This document shows positions 1 to 6,432 of a stretch of 64,000 bases of DNA, piece by piece; position 1 is the first letter of the stretch; the number at the start of each line of letters is the position of its first letter. Both the position numbers and the translations under genes were made by a program. The stretch spans positions 1,332,001-1,396,000 of the forward strand of contig JAJGOT010000131.1 of the NCBI GenBank assembly GCA_022457155.1, in the 5' to 3' direction. This DNA is from Cladopsammia gracilis (Eukaryota; Cnidaria; Anthozoa; Scleractinia; Dendrophylliidae). The notes under the pieces were generated by a model that was not told the origin of the DNA, searched no databases, and saw only the letters and a list, made by a program, of their open reading frames with translations.

Positions 1-2
1 AA

Positions 3-218
3 GGAATTAAGAAGAATGTTATTAAAAGGGAAATAACATTTGAAGATTTCAAGAAATGTTTATTCTCAGAAAAAGAAGAAATGAGAACAATGAATATAAT
101 CAGAAGTAAAGAACATAAAATTTACTCGATGAAAATGAATAAAGTAGCATTATCTGCAAATGACGATAAAAGACTGATTTGTAAAAATAAAATTAATACT
201 TTAGCTTTGAGAAAATAA
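3..218 (+). CDS. polB: Protein-primed DNA polymerase B, C-terminal fragment
   Basis: The frame is open from base 3 and ends at TAA 216-218; the 5' part lies outside the window. The roughly 71 visible residues resemble the end of Polinton/adintovirus family B polymerase: an F-E-D-F-K-K-C-L-F segment, then R-T-M-N-I-I-R-S followed by H-K-I-Y and L-S-A-N-D-D-K-R, ending shortly after T-L-A. None of the exonuclease or palm motifs are visible, so the call rests on the tail and on position at the head of the early block. A small ORF starts 19 bp downstream. In the family this enzyme replicates the linear element from a terminal protein. Confidence 0.72.
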   Translation, partial: GIKKNVIKREITFEDFKKCLFSEKEEMRTMNIIRSKEHKIYSMKMNKVALSANDDKRLICKNKINTLALRK

Positions 219-237
219 AAAAATAATATAAAATAAA

Positions 238-384
238 ATGATTAATTTCACAAAAAAAGATATTTTATTAATATATTTAAGAAGACTTTTTTTAATAGAA
301 GATTTCGATGAAGAAATTAGATATAAAAGGTATAAGAGAGAAAGATTTTATAAAAGAGAAAATTTAAAAAATTTAAAAAAATAA
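238..384 (+). CDS. Small basic ORF downstream of polB (48 aa)
   Basis: ATG at 238 is preceded by the same ATAAA-ATG leader used by the clear genes of this element, and the stop is TAA at 382-384. The predicted 48-residue protein begins with a hydrophobic Leu/Ile-rich helix and ends in a strongly basic Lys/Arg/Tyr tail. I do not recognise it. It fills the gap between polB and the zinc-ribbon gene with only 19 and 10 bp of spacing, which suits the compact layout. High A content makes spurious short ORFs common, so this is a tentative gene. Confidence 0.4.
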   Translation: MINFTKKDILLIYLRRLFLIEDFDEEIRYKRYKRERFYKRENLKNLKK

Positions 385-394
385 AAGATTAAAA

Positions 395-943
395 ATGTAT
401 ACAGAAGAAGAGATTAAATTATATTCTTCTATATTAAAATCTTTTGAAAAAAGTAAAATCAAAAAAAAGAAAAAAAGAAATATTCCAATATATGAAAAAT
501 GCAAACATGAGAATAAAGAAATTATTGATTATGCTGAAGTTTGTTGTGATTGTGGTCTTAAAATTCAAAGAATATTAAATCATGAAGTTGGTGTATTTGA
601 TTGGGAAAGATGTTGTTATAGAAAAAAATCAGTATATCAAAGAAAGTATTTTTTTAAGAAAAAGATCAATGAAATACAAAACATTTTTGATATAAAAAAT
701 GATGATATTTCTAAGATAAATGAAATACTTTATAAAATTGATAATGCAAATTTAATTAAGAAAGTAAATACACAGTTTGAAAGAAAGAGAATCATTAATA
801 TCACTTTTATTATAAAAAAGATTTTAATTATTCTAGGTTATAGTAATGTTGATGAATTATTACCACTAAAACTTTCAGAAGAAACAAAAGCTTTTTATGA
901 AGAATGGTGGGAATTAGTTAAAAAAGAAATTATAATATCATAA
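395..943 (+). CDS. VLTF3-like late transcription factor (zinc ribbon)
   Basis: A 182-aa protein. After a basic N-terminus it has a zinc-ribbon-like pattern at about residues 36-55 (C-x-H, then C-C-x-C-G), followed by a Tyr/Arg/Phe-rich stretch (Y-Q-R-K-Y-F-F) and an alpha-helical C-terminal half containing an I-L-G-Y-S segment near residue 150. This order resembles the poxvirus VLTF3-like late transcription factors found in large DNA viruses, virophages and some Polinton-like elements. Its place between the replication genes and the structural genes would suit a factor that turns on late genes. A TFIIB-like zinc-ribbon protein is the alternative; assignment is from pattern only. Confidence 0.5.
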   Translation: MYTEEEIKLYSSILKSFEKSKIKKKKKRNIPIYEKCKHENKEIIDYAEVCCDCGLKIQRILNHEVGVFDWERCCYRKKSVYQRKYFFKKKINEIQNIFDIKNDDISKINEILYKIDNANLIKKVNTQFERKRIINITFIIKKILIILGYSNVDELLPLKLSEETKAFYEEWWELVKKEIIIS

Positions 944-953
944 TTTAAAAAAA

Positions 954-971
954 TATTTATATAAAATAAAA
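954..971 (+). promoter_or_regulatory. TATATAA-type leader directly before ATG
   Basis: The 18 bases TATTTATATAAAATAAAA end at the ATG of paralogue A. The same arrangement (TATATAA or TTATAA, a short AT spacer, then AATAAA-ATG) precedes genes at 1778, 2465, 5127, 6433, 7223, 7690, 12907 and, on the minus strand, 5057 and 10266. It is likely a shared promoter with a very short 5' leader. The whole block is AT-rich, so the motif needs statistical testing. Confidence 0.4.
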
Positions 972-1691
972 ATGAATTCTTCACAAAGCAAATCTGTTAA
1001 TACGCAATACAAAGCAATTCCTATCACTCTTTTTGGTGTAACATATTTTGATAAACTATTATATGGTAAAATGTTTATGATTGATCTTCATTTTCACAAT
1101 ATATATATTAATTATCGAAGATTTTATGAGTTAAGAAAGAGAGAAATTGAAGATAAAATTATATCAGATAATAGTTTAAAAATAAAAGATATATTAAGAT
1201 ATTTTAAAAAAAGTCAAAAAAATAATGAAATAGACAAACAAAAAGGAAAATATTTGAAAAGAATAAGAAAAGAAATAAAATATATGAGAAAATATTTAAT
1301 GAAAGAAGAATATAAAGAAAAAGTTTTATATTGTATTGAAGATGAAAATAATATAAAATTCGGAATTTTAAATTATGAAAAGTTAATAGATTTTACACAT
1401 TCTAATTATTTAAGTTTTAGCATAATTAAAAGTATTATGTTAAGACAAAAAAAATATAGAAAATCATTATATCGTAAAGATATTTTTAAATGCCAGGGAA
1501 AACTTTCATTGAGAAAAGATGATAAAGAAATAATTAAAGAAATAAGAAAAATTGTTAAAGATTTTGAAAGTTATTTTAAAGAAAAAGATATTATTATTCA
1601 TTGGCAAACCGATTCTGATTCTGATTCTGATTCTGATATTGATAGAGTTAGTGTTAGTGTTAGTGATAGTCAAGTTAATTATATTTATTAA
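972..1691 (+). CDS. Unknown element protein, paralogue A with Ser-Asp repeat tail
   Basis: A 239-aa protein whose first about 110 residues clearly match those of the next gene (shared Y-K-A-I-P-I-T-L-F-G-V, then Y-F-D-K, L-Y-G-K-M-F-M-I-D-L-H-F), so the two are a tandem duplication. I do not recognise a known domain. The C-terminus ends in a Ser-Asp dipeptide run encoded by GATTCT repeats at about 1611-1635, then Ser-Val repeats, which paralogue B lacks. The ATG at 972 follows a TATTTATATAAAATAAAA leader. A hairpin plus T-run sits just after the stop. A role in replication or early expression is only a guess from position. Confidence 0.6.
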   Translation: MNSSQSKSVNTQYKAIPITLFGVTYFDKLLYGKMFMIDLHFHNIYINYRRFYELRKREIEDKIISDNSLKIKDILRYFKKSQKNNEIDKQKGKYLKRIRKEIKYMRKYLMKEEYKEKVLYCIEDENNIKFGILNYEKLIDFTHSNYLSFSIIKSIMLRQKKYRKSLYRKDIFKCQGKLSLRKDDKEIIKEIRKIVKDFESYFKEKDIIIHWQTDSDSDSDSDIDRVSVSVSDSQVNYIY

Positions 1692-1707
1692 CAATAAAAA
1701 AAATATA

Positions 1708-1729
1708 TCCCTTTTTAGGGATTTTTTTT
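1708..1729 (+). terminator. Hairpin plus T8 after paralogue A
   Basis: TCCCT and AGGGA (1708-1712, 1717-1721) pair around a TTTT loop and are followed by eight T, 17 bp after the stop of the upstream gene. The downstream bases ATGTCG also follow the second terminator-like hairpin at 3230. The form is that of an intrinsic terminator, or of a hairpin 3'-end signal as in some giant viruses. Confidence 0.5.
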
Positions 1730-1777
1730 ATGTCGAAATTTATAATTTTATTTAAAAAAAATTTATTTATAATAAAA

Positions 1778-2419
1778 ATGATTACTACGCAAAACAAATA
1801 CAAAGCAATTCCAATCACTCTTTTTGGTGTAAAATATTTTGATAAAATATTATATGGTAAAATGTTTATGATTGATCTTCATTTTTATAATTTATATAGG
1901 AATTATCAAAAATTTTATGATATAAAAAAGAGAGAAATTGAAGATTTTTTTGAAGAAAATAAGAAAATAAAAATGAAAGAAATAGTTTCAAAATATCAAG
2001 AAAGTAATAAATTTTATAGAGAAAAAAATAAATATTTGAAAAAAATAAGAAAAGAAATAAATTATATGAAAAAATATTTAATGAAAAAAGAGTATAAAAG
2101 AAAACTTATATATAAATATATTTATAAAGGATATGAAGTTTCTTGGAAAAAAGAAAGTTATGATAGGAAATTTAAAATTCATAATTTTGCAAGATTGGAT
2201 TCTTATATTTATAGATCTTTTTCATATGATTTTGAAAGTCTAGAAATATTTAAATTTTGTAACAATAAAATGAATATTTTAGATTTTAGAGATATAGAAG
2301 AATTAAGAAAAATTAGAGATTTTTTTTCATTAAAAAGAGAACAAAAAGAATTATATGAAGAATTACAAAATTTAATTAATGAATTTGATTGTTATTTTAA
2401 ATATTATTTAAATTATTAA
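1778..2419 (+). CDS. Unknown element protein, paralogue B
   Basis: The start is placed at ATG 1778 rather than the in-frame ATG at 1730. The leader TTTATTTATAATAAAA before 1778 matches other genes, 1730 lies in the terminator T-run of the preceding gene, and the homology with paralogue A begins just after 1778. The product is 213 aa, with the same N-terminal Y-K-A-I-P-I-T-L-F-G-V block and a Lys/Glu-rich helical middle. The C-terminal half diverges and lacks the Ser-Asp tail. I do not recognise a family. The pair has diverged enough that the duplication is not recent. Confidence 0.6.
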   Translation: MITTQNKYKAIPITLFGVKYFDKILYGKMFMIDLHFYNLYRNYQKFYDIKKREIEDFFEENKKIKMKEIVSKYQESNKFYREKNKYLKKIRKEINYMKKYLMKKEYKRKLIYKYIYKGYEVSWKKESYDRKFKIHNFARLDSYIYRSFSYDFESLEIFKFCNNKMNILDFRDIEELRKIRDFFSLKREQKELYEELQNLINEFDCYFKYYLNY

Positions 2420-2464
2420 CCTTTTTAAAAAAATAATTTAAAAAAAATATTTATATATAATAAA

Positions 2465-3211
2465 ATGCAACTAACAAGTTTCGAAAACATTTCTAAAGAA
2501 AATCTAATTTTTAACGAAGCCAAACAATATAAAGTCAAGAATTCTAAAATGAAATATCATCGTATTAAAATCGAAACAACTTATCCTAATGGTAAGCAAG
2601 GTCCTCTTATAATAGAAACACCTTTACTTTTTAGTTTTGGTGTATCTGAAAGAAAGAATCAAGAATCTCAAGAATTAGTTGGATATACTATTCCTATTTG
2701 TTTATGGGAAAAAGATAAAGATCCAACAAAAGAAGAAAAAAAGTTTTTTAAAACATTAGAAAAAATACAACAACTTTGTTATAATCATCTTGAAGAGACA
2801 ATTGGTGTTGAAGAATCTCAAAATTTATCGCAAATATTATATTATAAAAAGAAAGAAATTACTGATAAAAAAGGAAGACCTAAAACAGTAAATGATGATA
2901 GTGTTTCACCAGTTTTATATGCAAAACTTATATATTCAGAAAAATCTAATAAAATTCTATCTTTATTCAAAACAAAAGGAAATAAAAATGTTGATCCATT
3001 TGAATATCTTAATCAATATTGTAAAGTGAAATTAGCTTTGATAATTGAGAGTATTTATATTTCCAAATTAGTAAAATCTATTCAAGTTAAAGTTCATGAA
3101 GTTTATGTTAGACCATTGAAACCAAGAGAATCATTATTAATGATTAAAGAAGAAAGTGATGACGAAGTCGATGAAGAAAATGAAGAAGGTGATTCACAGG
3201 ATTTGTTTTAA
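2465..3211 (+). CDS. Putative single-stranded-DNA-binding-like protein, acidic C-terminal tail
   Basis: A 248-aa protein with a mixed beta-rich middle (for example S-P-V-L-Y-A-K-L-I-Y at about residues 148-157, then I-L-S-L-F and V-D-P-F-E-Y-L), a V-K-V-H-E-V-Y-V strand near residue 208, and a last 22 residues dominated by Asp/Glu that end in D-L-F. An acidic tail closing with a bulky hydrophobic residue is typical of phage and cellular SSBs, and similar proteins recur in cnidarian Polinton-like elements as I recall them. I cannot confirm an OB fold by eye, so the function is an inference. It is the last gene of the left plus-strand block, convergent with the integrase. Confidence 0.45.
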   Translation: MQLTSFENISKENLIFNEAKQYKVKNSKMKYHRIKIETTYPNGKQGPLIIETPLLFSFGVSERKNQESQELVGYTIPICLWEKDKDPTKEEKKFFKTLEKIQQLCYNHLEETIGVEESQNLSQILYYKKKEITDKKGRPKTVNDDSVSPVLYAKLIYSEKSNKILSLFKTKGNKNVDPFEYLNQYCKVKLALIIESIYISKLVKSIQVKVHEVYVRPLKPRESLLMIKEESDDEVDEENEEGDSQDLF

Positions 3212-3229
3212 ACTGAAATAAAGTATTTT

Positions 3230-3250
3230 GCCCTTTAAGGGCTTTTTTTT
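3230..3250 (+). terminator. Hairpin plus T8 after the SSB-like gene
   Basis: GCCCT and AGGGC (3230-3234, 3238-3242) pair around a three-base loop, followed by eight T and then ATGTCG. It lies 18 bp past the stop at 3211 and has the same module as 1708-1729. Confidence 0.55.
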
Positions 3251-3266
3251 ATGTCGCTTGAAACAA

Positions 3267-3293
3267 TTTTTAATACTACAATAGTATTAAAAA
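3267..3293. terminator. 12-bp AT hairpin at convergent junction
   Basis: The arms at 3267-3278 and 3282-3293 are perfectly complementary around CAA. The 3' arm overlaps the integrase stop codon (3287-3289). A hairpin with the same core (TTTTAATACT) lies at the other convergent junction, 9014-9043. It is probably a bidirectional 3'-end signal. Confidence 0.5.
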
Positions 3294-4255
3294 TCTTTTA
3301 AATCACTCAAAGGAATCCACGAATTAAACTTGTCAGGATATCCACTCCATTTAACTAAAGCTAACTTTTTCTTGGTGTCTCGTTTCAATACTTTCTCAAT
3401 TCTATATATTTCTTGTTTTGCTTTTTGTAATTCTTTTTCATAAAAAGATCCTTTTACTTCTTCATCCATTAAATCAACAATTTTATAGGTGATAGGTTTT
3501 GTATTTAATATTTCATTAACCACAAATATTTCCTCTGTCCAGTTTGGAGTATATCCTTTATCAAATACAGGTCTCTTATATTTTGATATACGAACGAAAT
3601 CTCCAACCTTAAATTTTATTTTTCCAGGTTTCAAATAAATTAAATCTGAATATAAATTAGCATAAACTTTTTCTTCATTTTCTTTTTTACTAGCTTGAAT
3701 TGGAGTCATTTTAATACTAGAATGTCTTGTTTTATTATAATCATTAACTAATTTATCAAGGATGTTCCAATAAACAGTATTGTTATTTACACTGAACATC
3801 TTAAACATTCTGGTTTTCATTGTTTTATTCCATCTCTCAACAATGCTTGATTTCTCTTCATTCTCTGTATGATATAATTTGATTTTATTCTTTTCAAGGA
3901 CCTTCTTAAAATGTTTACTGATAAATTCAGAACCTTTATCTGTCCAAAGCATTTTTGGTTTACGTTTACTTTTTTTAAATATATCATCAAATGCTTTACT
4001 AACACTTTCAGTCTTTTTGTTTTTCAATGGCTCAATCCATCCATATTTACTAAAAATATCTATTACCATCAGTAAATAATTTATTCCTTTATTCCATTTA
4101 CTAAACTTTTGCATTTCAACCAAATCAGCTGCCCAGATTTCATCAATACCATTTGATATTACAGTTCTCTTTAAAAAGTTTCTAGTGATTGGTTTATGTA
4201 ATTCATCGGCTAATTGTTGAGTCCAATCACTATTATTACTCAACGCCGCTTTACG
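3287..4255 (-). CDS. int: Retrovirus-like DDE integrase with C-terminal chromodomain
   Basis: The frame is open from 4294 down to the stop at 3287-3289. Numbered from the codon at 4243, the catalytic triad is visible as A-A-D-L (D40), W-T-D-K-G-S-E-F (D102) and I-V-E-R-W-N (E136). An SH3-like segment with K-V-G-D-F-V-R-I follows near residue 208, and a chromodomain (Y-R-I-E-K-V-L, L-V-K-W-S-G-Y-P, W-I-P-L) at about 276-318. This is the Polinton/adintovirus integrase that inserts element DNA into the genome. There is no ATG between the open frame's start and the first catalytic Asp; the first Met is four residues after D40. The frame overlaps the end of the PLA2 gene by about 55 bp in the -1 frame, so expression by frameshift at 4255-4261 is the best explanation. 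The start given is the first codon after that site. Confidence 0.88.
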   Translation of the reverse strand, partial: RKAALSNNSDWTQQLADELHKPITRNFLKRTVISNGIDEIWAADLVEMQKFSKWNKGINYLLMVIDIFSKYGWIEPLKNKKTESVSKAFDDIFKKSKRKPKMLWTDKGSEFISKHFKKVLEKNKIKLYHTENEEKSSIVERWNKTMKTRMFKMFSVNNNTVYWNILDKLVNDYNKTRHSSIKMTPIQASKKENEEKVYANLYSDLIYLKPGKIKFKVGDFVRISKYKRPVFDKGYTPNWTEEIFVVNEILNTKPITYKIVDLMDEEVKGSFYEKELQKAKQEIYRIEKVLKRDTKKKLALVKWSGYPDKFNSWIPLSDLKDF

Positions 4256-4261
4256 TTTTTT
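4183..4261 (-). promoter_or_regulatory. Predicted -1 ribosomal frameshift signal: AAAAAAC heptamer plus H-type pseudoknot
   Basis: Read on the minus strand, A AAA AAC occupies 4261-4255 in the correct X XXY YYZ phase of the PLA2 frame, five codons before its TGA (4242-4240). After a 10-nt spacer comes GTTGAGT (4244-4238), AATAA, TAGTGATTGG (4232-4223), ACTCAAC (4222-4216), a 23-nt loop, and CCAATCACTA (4192-4183). GTTGAGT pairs with ACTCAAC (7 bp) and TAGTGATTGG pairs with CCAATCACTA (10 bp), which is an H-type pseudoknot topology. A -1 shift enters the integrase frame. The spacer is slightly long compared with the common 5-9 nt. Confidence 0.75.
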
Positions 4262-4908
4262 GTCTTCTTTGGTAAACCCAAACCAAGTTTCTGTTTAGTA
4301 TTTATAATAAATCTCGCTGTTTGCCCCCATTTCGGTATTTCACCGTATGGAATCAGATCTAAAGATTTAACCATTTGTCTATCACATTCATTCTTATTTT
4401 TTCCCATATCATAACATATATCATGATAAGCAGCAATTTCATCTACTTTATTATATGGTTTAACCATCCATTCTAATACTTCACCTGTTTCAGGATCATA
4501 TCTTAATTGTTCATTCAAAGGGTTATACGGTCCCATATACTTGTATTCTCCAGGAGTCCAACCACCTTTTGGTTTTGGCAATTTTCCAATGAGTTTATGA
4601 ATATCTACACTACCTCCTTGGTCTAGATCTTTTCTATTTGTTTTATATTTTAATTTTGGTCTTATTTTTGTTGATATTTCATCCAATGCTTTACTACCAA
4701 CATCTTGAATCATTGGAGTTAATTTATTTAATCCATAATTAATTGCTTTTTTCTGTAAGTTTTTATTTCTCATAGCTTCAGATATACCATATCGTCCCAT
4801 TTCTACTGTTTTTTTACCTAACCAAGGTAAAGCATGAGTTAAACCTGTTAATGCTAATTCACCCAAGCCTTCTCCTTCTTGTGTTTGTGAAGAAGAAGGC
4901 TGAATTAG
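4240..4908 (-). CDS. Parvovirus VP1-like phospholipase A2 virion protein
   Basis: About 222 codons in the frame entered after the upstream slippery site. The first part is helical and amphipathic. The middle carries a PLA2 core: calcium-loop-like Y-M-G-P-Y-N-P-L, then D-E-I-A-A-Y-H-D-I-C-Y-D with the catalytic His-Asp pair, and a basic tail (K-Q-K-L-G-L-G-L-P-K-K). Such domains are known in parvovirus VP1 and in adintoviruses, where they are thought to open endosomal membranes during entry. No ATG precedes the first helix; the frame is closed upstream at 4921-4919, and the first in-frame ATG is at 4800, inside the helical region. The upstream zinc-protein frame is offset so that a -1 shift at 4914-4908 leads straight into this one. 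The alternatives are initiation at 4800 or at a TTG at 4866. Confidence 0.85.
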   Translation of the reverse strand, partial: LIQPSSSQTQEGEGLGELALTGLTHALPWLGKKTVEMGRYGISEAMRNKNLQKKAINYGLNKLTPMIQDVGSKALDEISTKIRPKLKYKTNRKDLDQGGSVDIHKLIGKLPKPKGGWTPGEYKYMGPYNPLNEQLRYDPETGEVLEWMVKPYNKVDEIAAYHDICYDMGKNKNECDRQMVKSLDLIPYGEIPKWGQTARFIINTKQKLGLGLPKKTKNVKRR

Positions 4909-4914
4909 TTTCCC
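4866..4914 (-). promoter_or_regulatory. Predicted -1 ribosomal frameshift signal: GGGAAAC heptamer plus 13-bp hairpin
   Basis: On the minus strand G GGA AAC lies at 4914-4908 in the X XXY YYZ phase of the zinc-protein frame, and the stop TAA follows at once (4907-4905). After a 6-nt spacer, AGCCTTCTTCTTC (4901-4889) pairs with GAAGGAGAAGGCT (4878-4866), 13 bp with one G-T wobble and a 10-nt loop. Heptamer, spacing, hairpin and stop position are all canonical for -1 frameshifting. The spacer TAATTC is also complementary to GAATTA just beyond the hairpin. Confidence 0.75.
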
Positions 4915-5057
4915 TGTTTCTTAACAAATCGTGTTTTTTTTATTCCACAAGAAGCACAAGTACACCAATACATTTTTCTTCCATTTTTAGCAGTTTGATA
5001 ACCTTCTGGTTTTACACATTCTGTTTGTTTTTTTTCTTTCACACAATAAGATTTCAT
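4905..5057 (-). CDS. Small zinc-binding protein (DUF5679-like), N-terminal part of predicted frameshift polyprotein
   Basis: ATG at 5057 follows a TATATAATAAA leader; the frame has 50 codons and ends at TAA 4907-4905. The product shows Y-C-V-K near the start, a K-N-G-R-K turn at about 24-28, then W-C-T-C-A-S-C-G and K-K-T-R-F-V-K-K. This is the layout of DUF5679-type zinc knuckles seen in many DNA viruses. The usual second Cys of the first knuckle is Glu here (C-V-K-E), so one zinc ligand may be missing or supplied by the Cys at residue 14. The slippery heptamer in the last two sense codons suggests that a fraction of ribosomes continue into the PLA2 frame. Confidence 0.72.
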   Translation of the reverse strand: MKSYCVKEKKQTECVKPEGYQTAKNGRKMYWCTCASCGIKKTRFVKKQGN

Positions 5058-5126
5058 TTTATTATATATTTAGATAAAAAAAATTTAACTTTTACACTTT
5101 TTATATAATTCATTAAATAAAAAAGA
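5058..5126. promoter_or_regulatory. Bidirectional promoter region between divergent virion genes
   Basis: These 69 bp separate two start codons facing apart. The minus side reads TATATAATAAA before its ATG; the plus side reads TTATATAATTCATTAAATAA. Both match the leader pattern of the element, so one short region probably drives both blocks. Confidence 0.45.
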
Positions 5127-6419
5127 ATGACGAATTATTTTCCATACAAATTAAAATTATCTGAATCTCAATTAAAAAAATTAGCAAAAGCTTATAAGGA
5201 TAGATCAGAGATTACTTTAAGAATTACTAAAAATAATTTAGTTGGATCAGATGAATTAATGTTGACAAAAACACAAATTAATAAACTTAATAAAGCTAAA
5301 ACTAATGGAGTTGGTTCTGATATTAAAATAACAAAAACACAAATTAGAAAAGTAGTAAAAGAAGGTGGAAGTTTGTTTGGATCTCTTATTTCAATAGGTT
5401 CAAAAGTTCTTCCAATGGCTGCAAAAGCAGCTAGTAAAGCAGCTCCAGCACTTGCTCAGGGTGCTTTAACAGCTTTAGGATCACTTGGAATTGATAAAAT
5501 TTTTGGTAAAGGAATTGATATTCCATCTGAATATTTATCTAAATTGATGAGTCTTAAAAAAGAATTAACAAAAAAACAAATTGATGATTTAAATAAAGCT
5601 AAACAAAAAGGTGGAGCATTATATTTTAAACCAACACAAAGACAAATTGAAGGAGGATTTTTAGGTACTCTAGCTGCAATTGGTATTCCTATGGCTATAG
5701 AATTAGCTTCAAAAATATTTGGAAAAGGATTACAAGTTCCAAGAACAGGAAAAGGAAAAGGAAAAGGATTACAAGTACCAATAGCAGGAAAAGGAAAAGG
5801 AAAAGGATTACAAGTAAGTGCTAGACCAGGAATGATACCTTATCAACCACCACCATTTTTTGGAACATGGGAGCAACAAGGAAAAGGTAAAAAAAAAAAA
5901 AGGACAAGGATTATTATTAGGACCGAACAGTCCATTCAACCAAATTCCAGTATTAGGAGCAATACTTTAAAACCTATTTTCAAAGATATTCCTCTCAGTA
6001 ATTTTGATCTTTTAGAATATATAGATTATCTTAAGATACCAAATTTTAAAGGAATTTTTTCTAGAGACTCAATTGATCATTTTCATGAAAAAGGATGTTG
6101 TATAATTAATCTTGATGATAAAGTAGGACAAGGAACTCATTGGGTTGCAGAATTCATAAAACCACCATATATTTACTATTTCGATTCTTTTTCACTTCCA
6201 CCACCATTAGAAATTATAGATCATGCAAAAAGATTAAATCTAGGTTTTATTTATAATAAAGGTTATCCAATTCAAGATATCTATTCTGTTAGATGTGGTT
6301 ATTACTGTTTATATTTTCTTGATAATATTTATAAGAAATCTTTTTATAATCTTTTAAAAGTTTTTAAAATTGATGATCAACAATATAATGAAAAGTTTAT
6401 AAAAAATTATTTTATATAA
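5127..6419 (+). CDS. pX-like virion protein in frame with adenain-like cysteine protease
   Basis: A 430-aa open frame. Residues 1-255 look like an adintovirus pX-type minor virion protein: repeated T-K-T-Q-I segments, an Ala/Gly-rich membrane-active middle, two G-K-G-K-G-L-Q-V repeats and a Pro-rich stretch. After a run of 13 A (5889-5901) the frame runs into an adenovirus-type protease (about residues 290-430) with its triad visible: His in G-T-H-W-V-A-E, Asp in Y-F-D-S-F, Cys in R-C-G-Y-Y-C-L-Y-F. In the family this enzyme matures virion proteins. There is no ATG between the A-run and the protease core. The +1 frame after the A-run instead gives about 22 Gly/Leu/Pro-rich residues and stops at 5968-5970, the kind of ending expected for pX-like proteins. 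So the fusion is either a one-base homopolymer change or a designed slippage product. Confidence 0.8.
   Translation: MTNYFPYKLKLSESQLKKLAKAYKDRSEITLRITKNNLVGSDELMLTKTQINKLNKAKTNGVGSDIKITKTQIRKVVKEGGSLFGSLISIGSKVLPMAAKAASKAAPALAQGALTALGSLGIDKIFGKGIDIPSEYLSKLMSLKKELTKKQIDDLNKAKQKGGALYFKPTQRQIEGGFLGTLAAIGIPMAIELASKIFGKGLQVPRTGKGKGKGLQVPIAGKGKGKGLQVSARPGMIPYQPPPFFGTWEQQGKGKKKKRTRIIIRTEQSIQPNSSIRSNTLKPIFKDIPLSNFDLLEYIDYLKIPNFKGIFSRDSIDHFHEKGCCIINLDDKVGQGTHWVAEFIKPPYIYYFDSFSLPPPLEIIDHAKRLNLGFIYNKGYPIQDIYSVRCGYYCLYFLDNIYKKSFYNLLKVFKIDDQQYNEKFIKNYFI
5889..5901 (+). promoter_or_regulatory. A13 homopolymer, candidate slippage/frameshift site between virion protein and protease
   Basis: Thirteen consecutive A lie exactly where the virion-protein part ends. 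With 13 A the frame continues into the protease. With 12 A the same start would end at 5968-5970, and the protease would be in the -1 frame. A small GGAC/GTCC stem (5920-5923, 5930-5933) lies downstream but is weak. Confidence 0.5.
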
Positions 6420-6432
6420 GTTATTAAATAAA

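Noticed and set aside
1506..1755. Overlapping ORFs on both strands at the end of paralogue A
   Set aside because: They are shadows of the GATTCT repeat coding the Ser-Asp tail.
1730..1777. Upstream in-frame ATG for paralogue B
   Set aside because: It lies directly after a terminator T-run and outside the homology with paralogue A; ATG 1778 has the usual leader.
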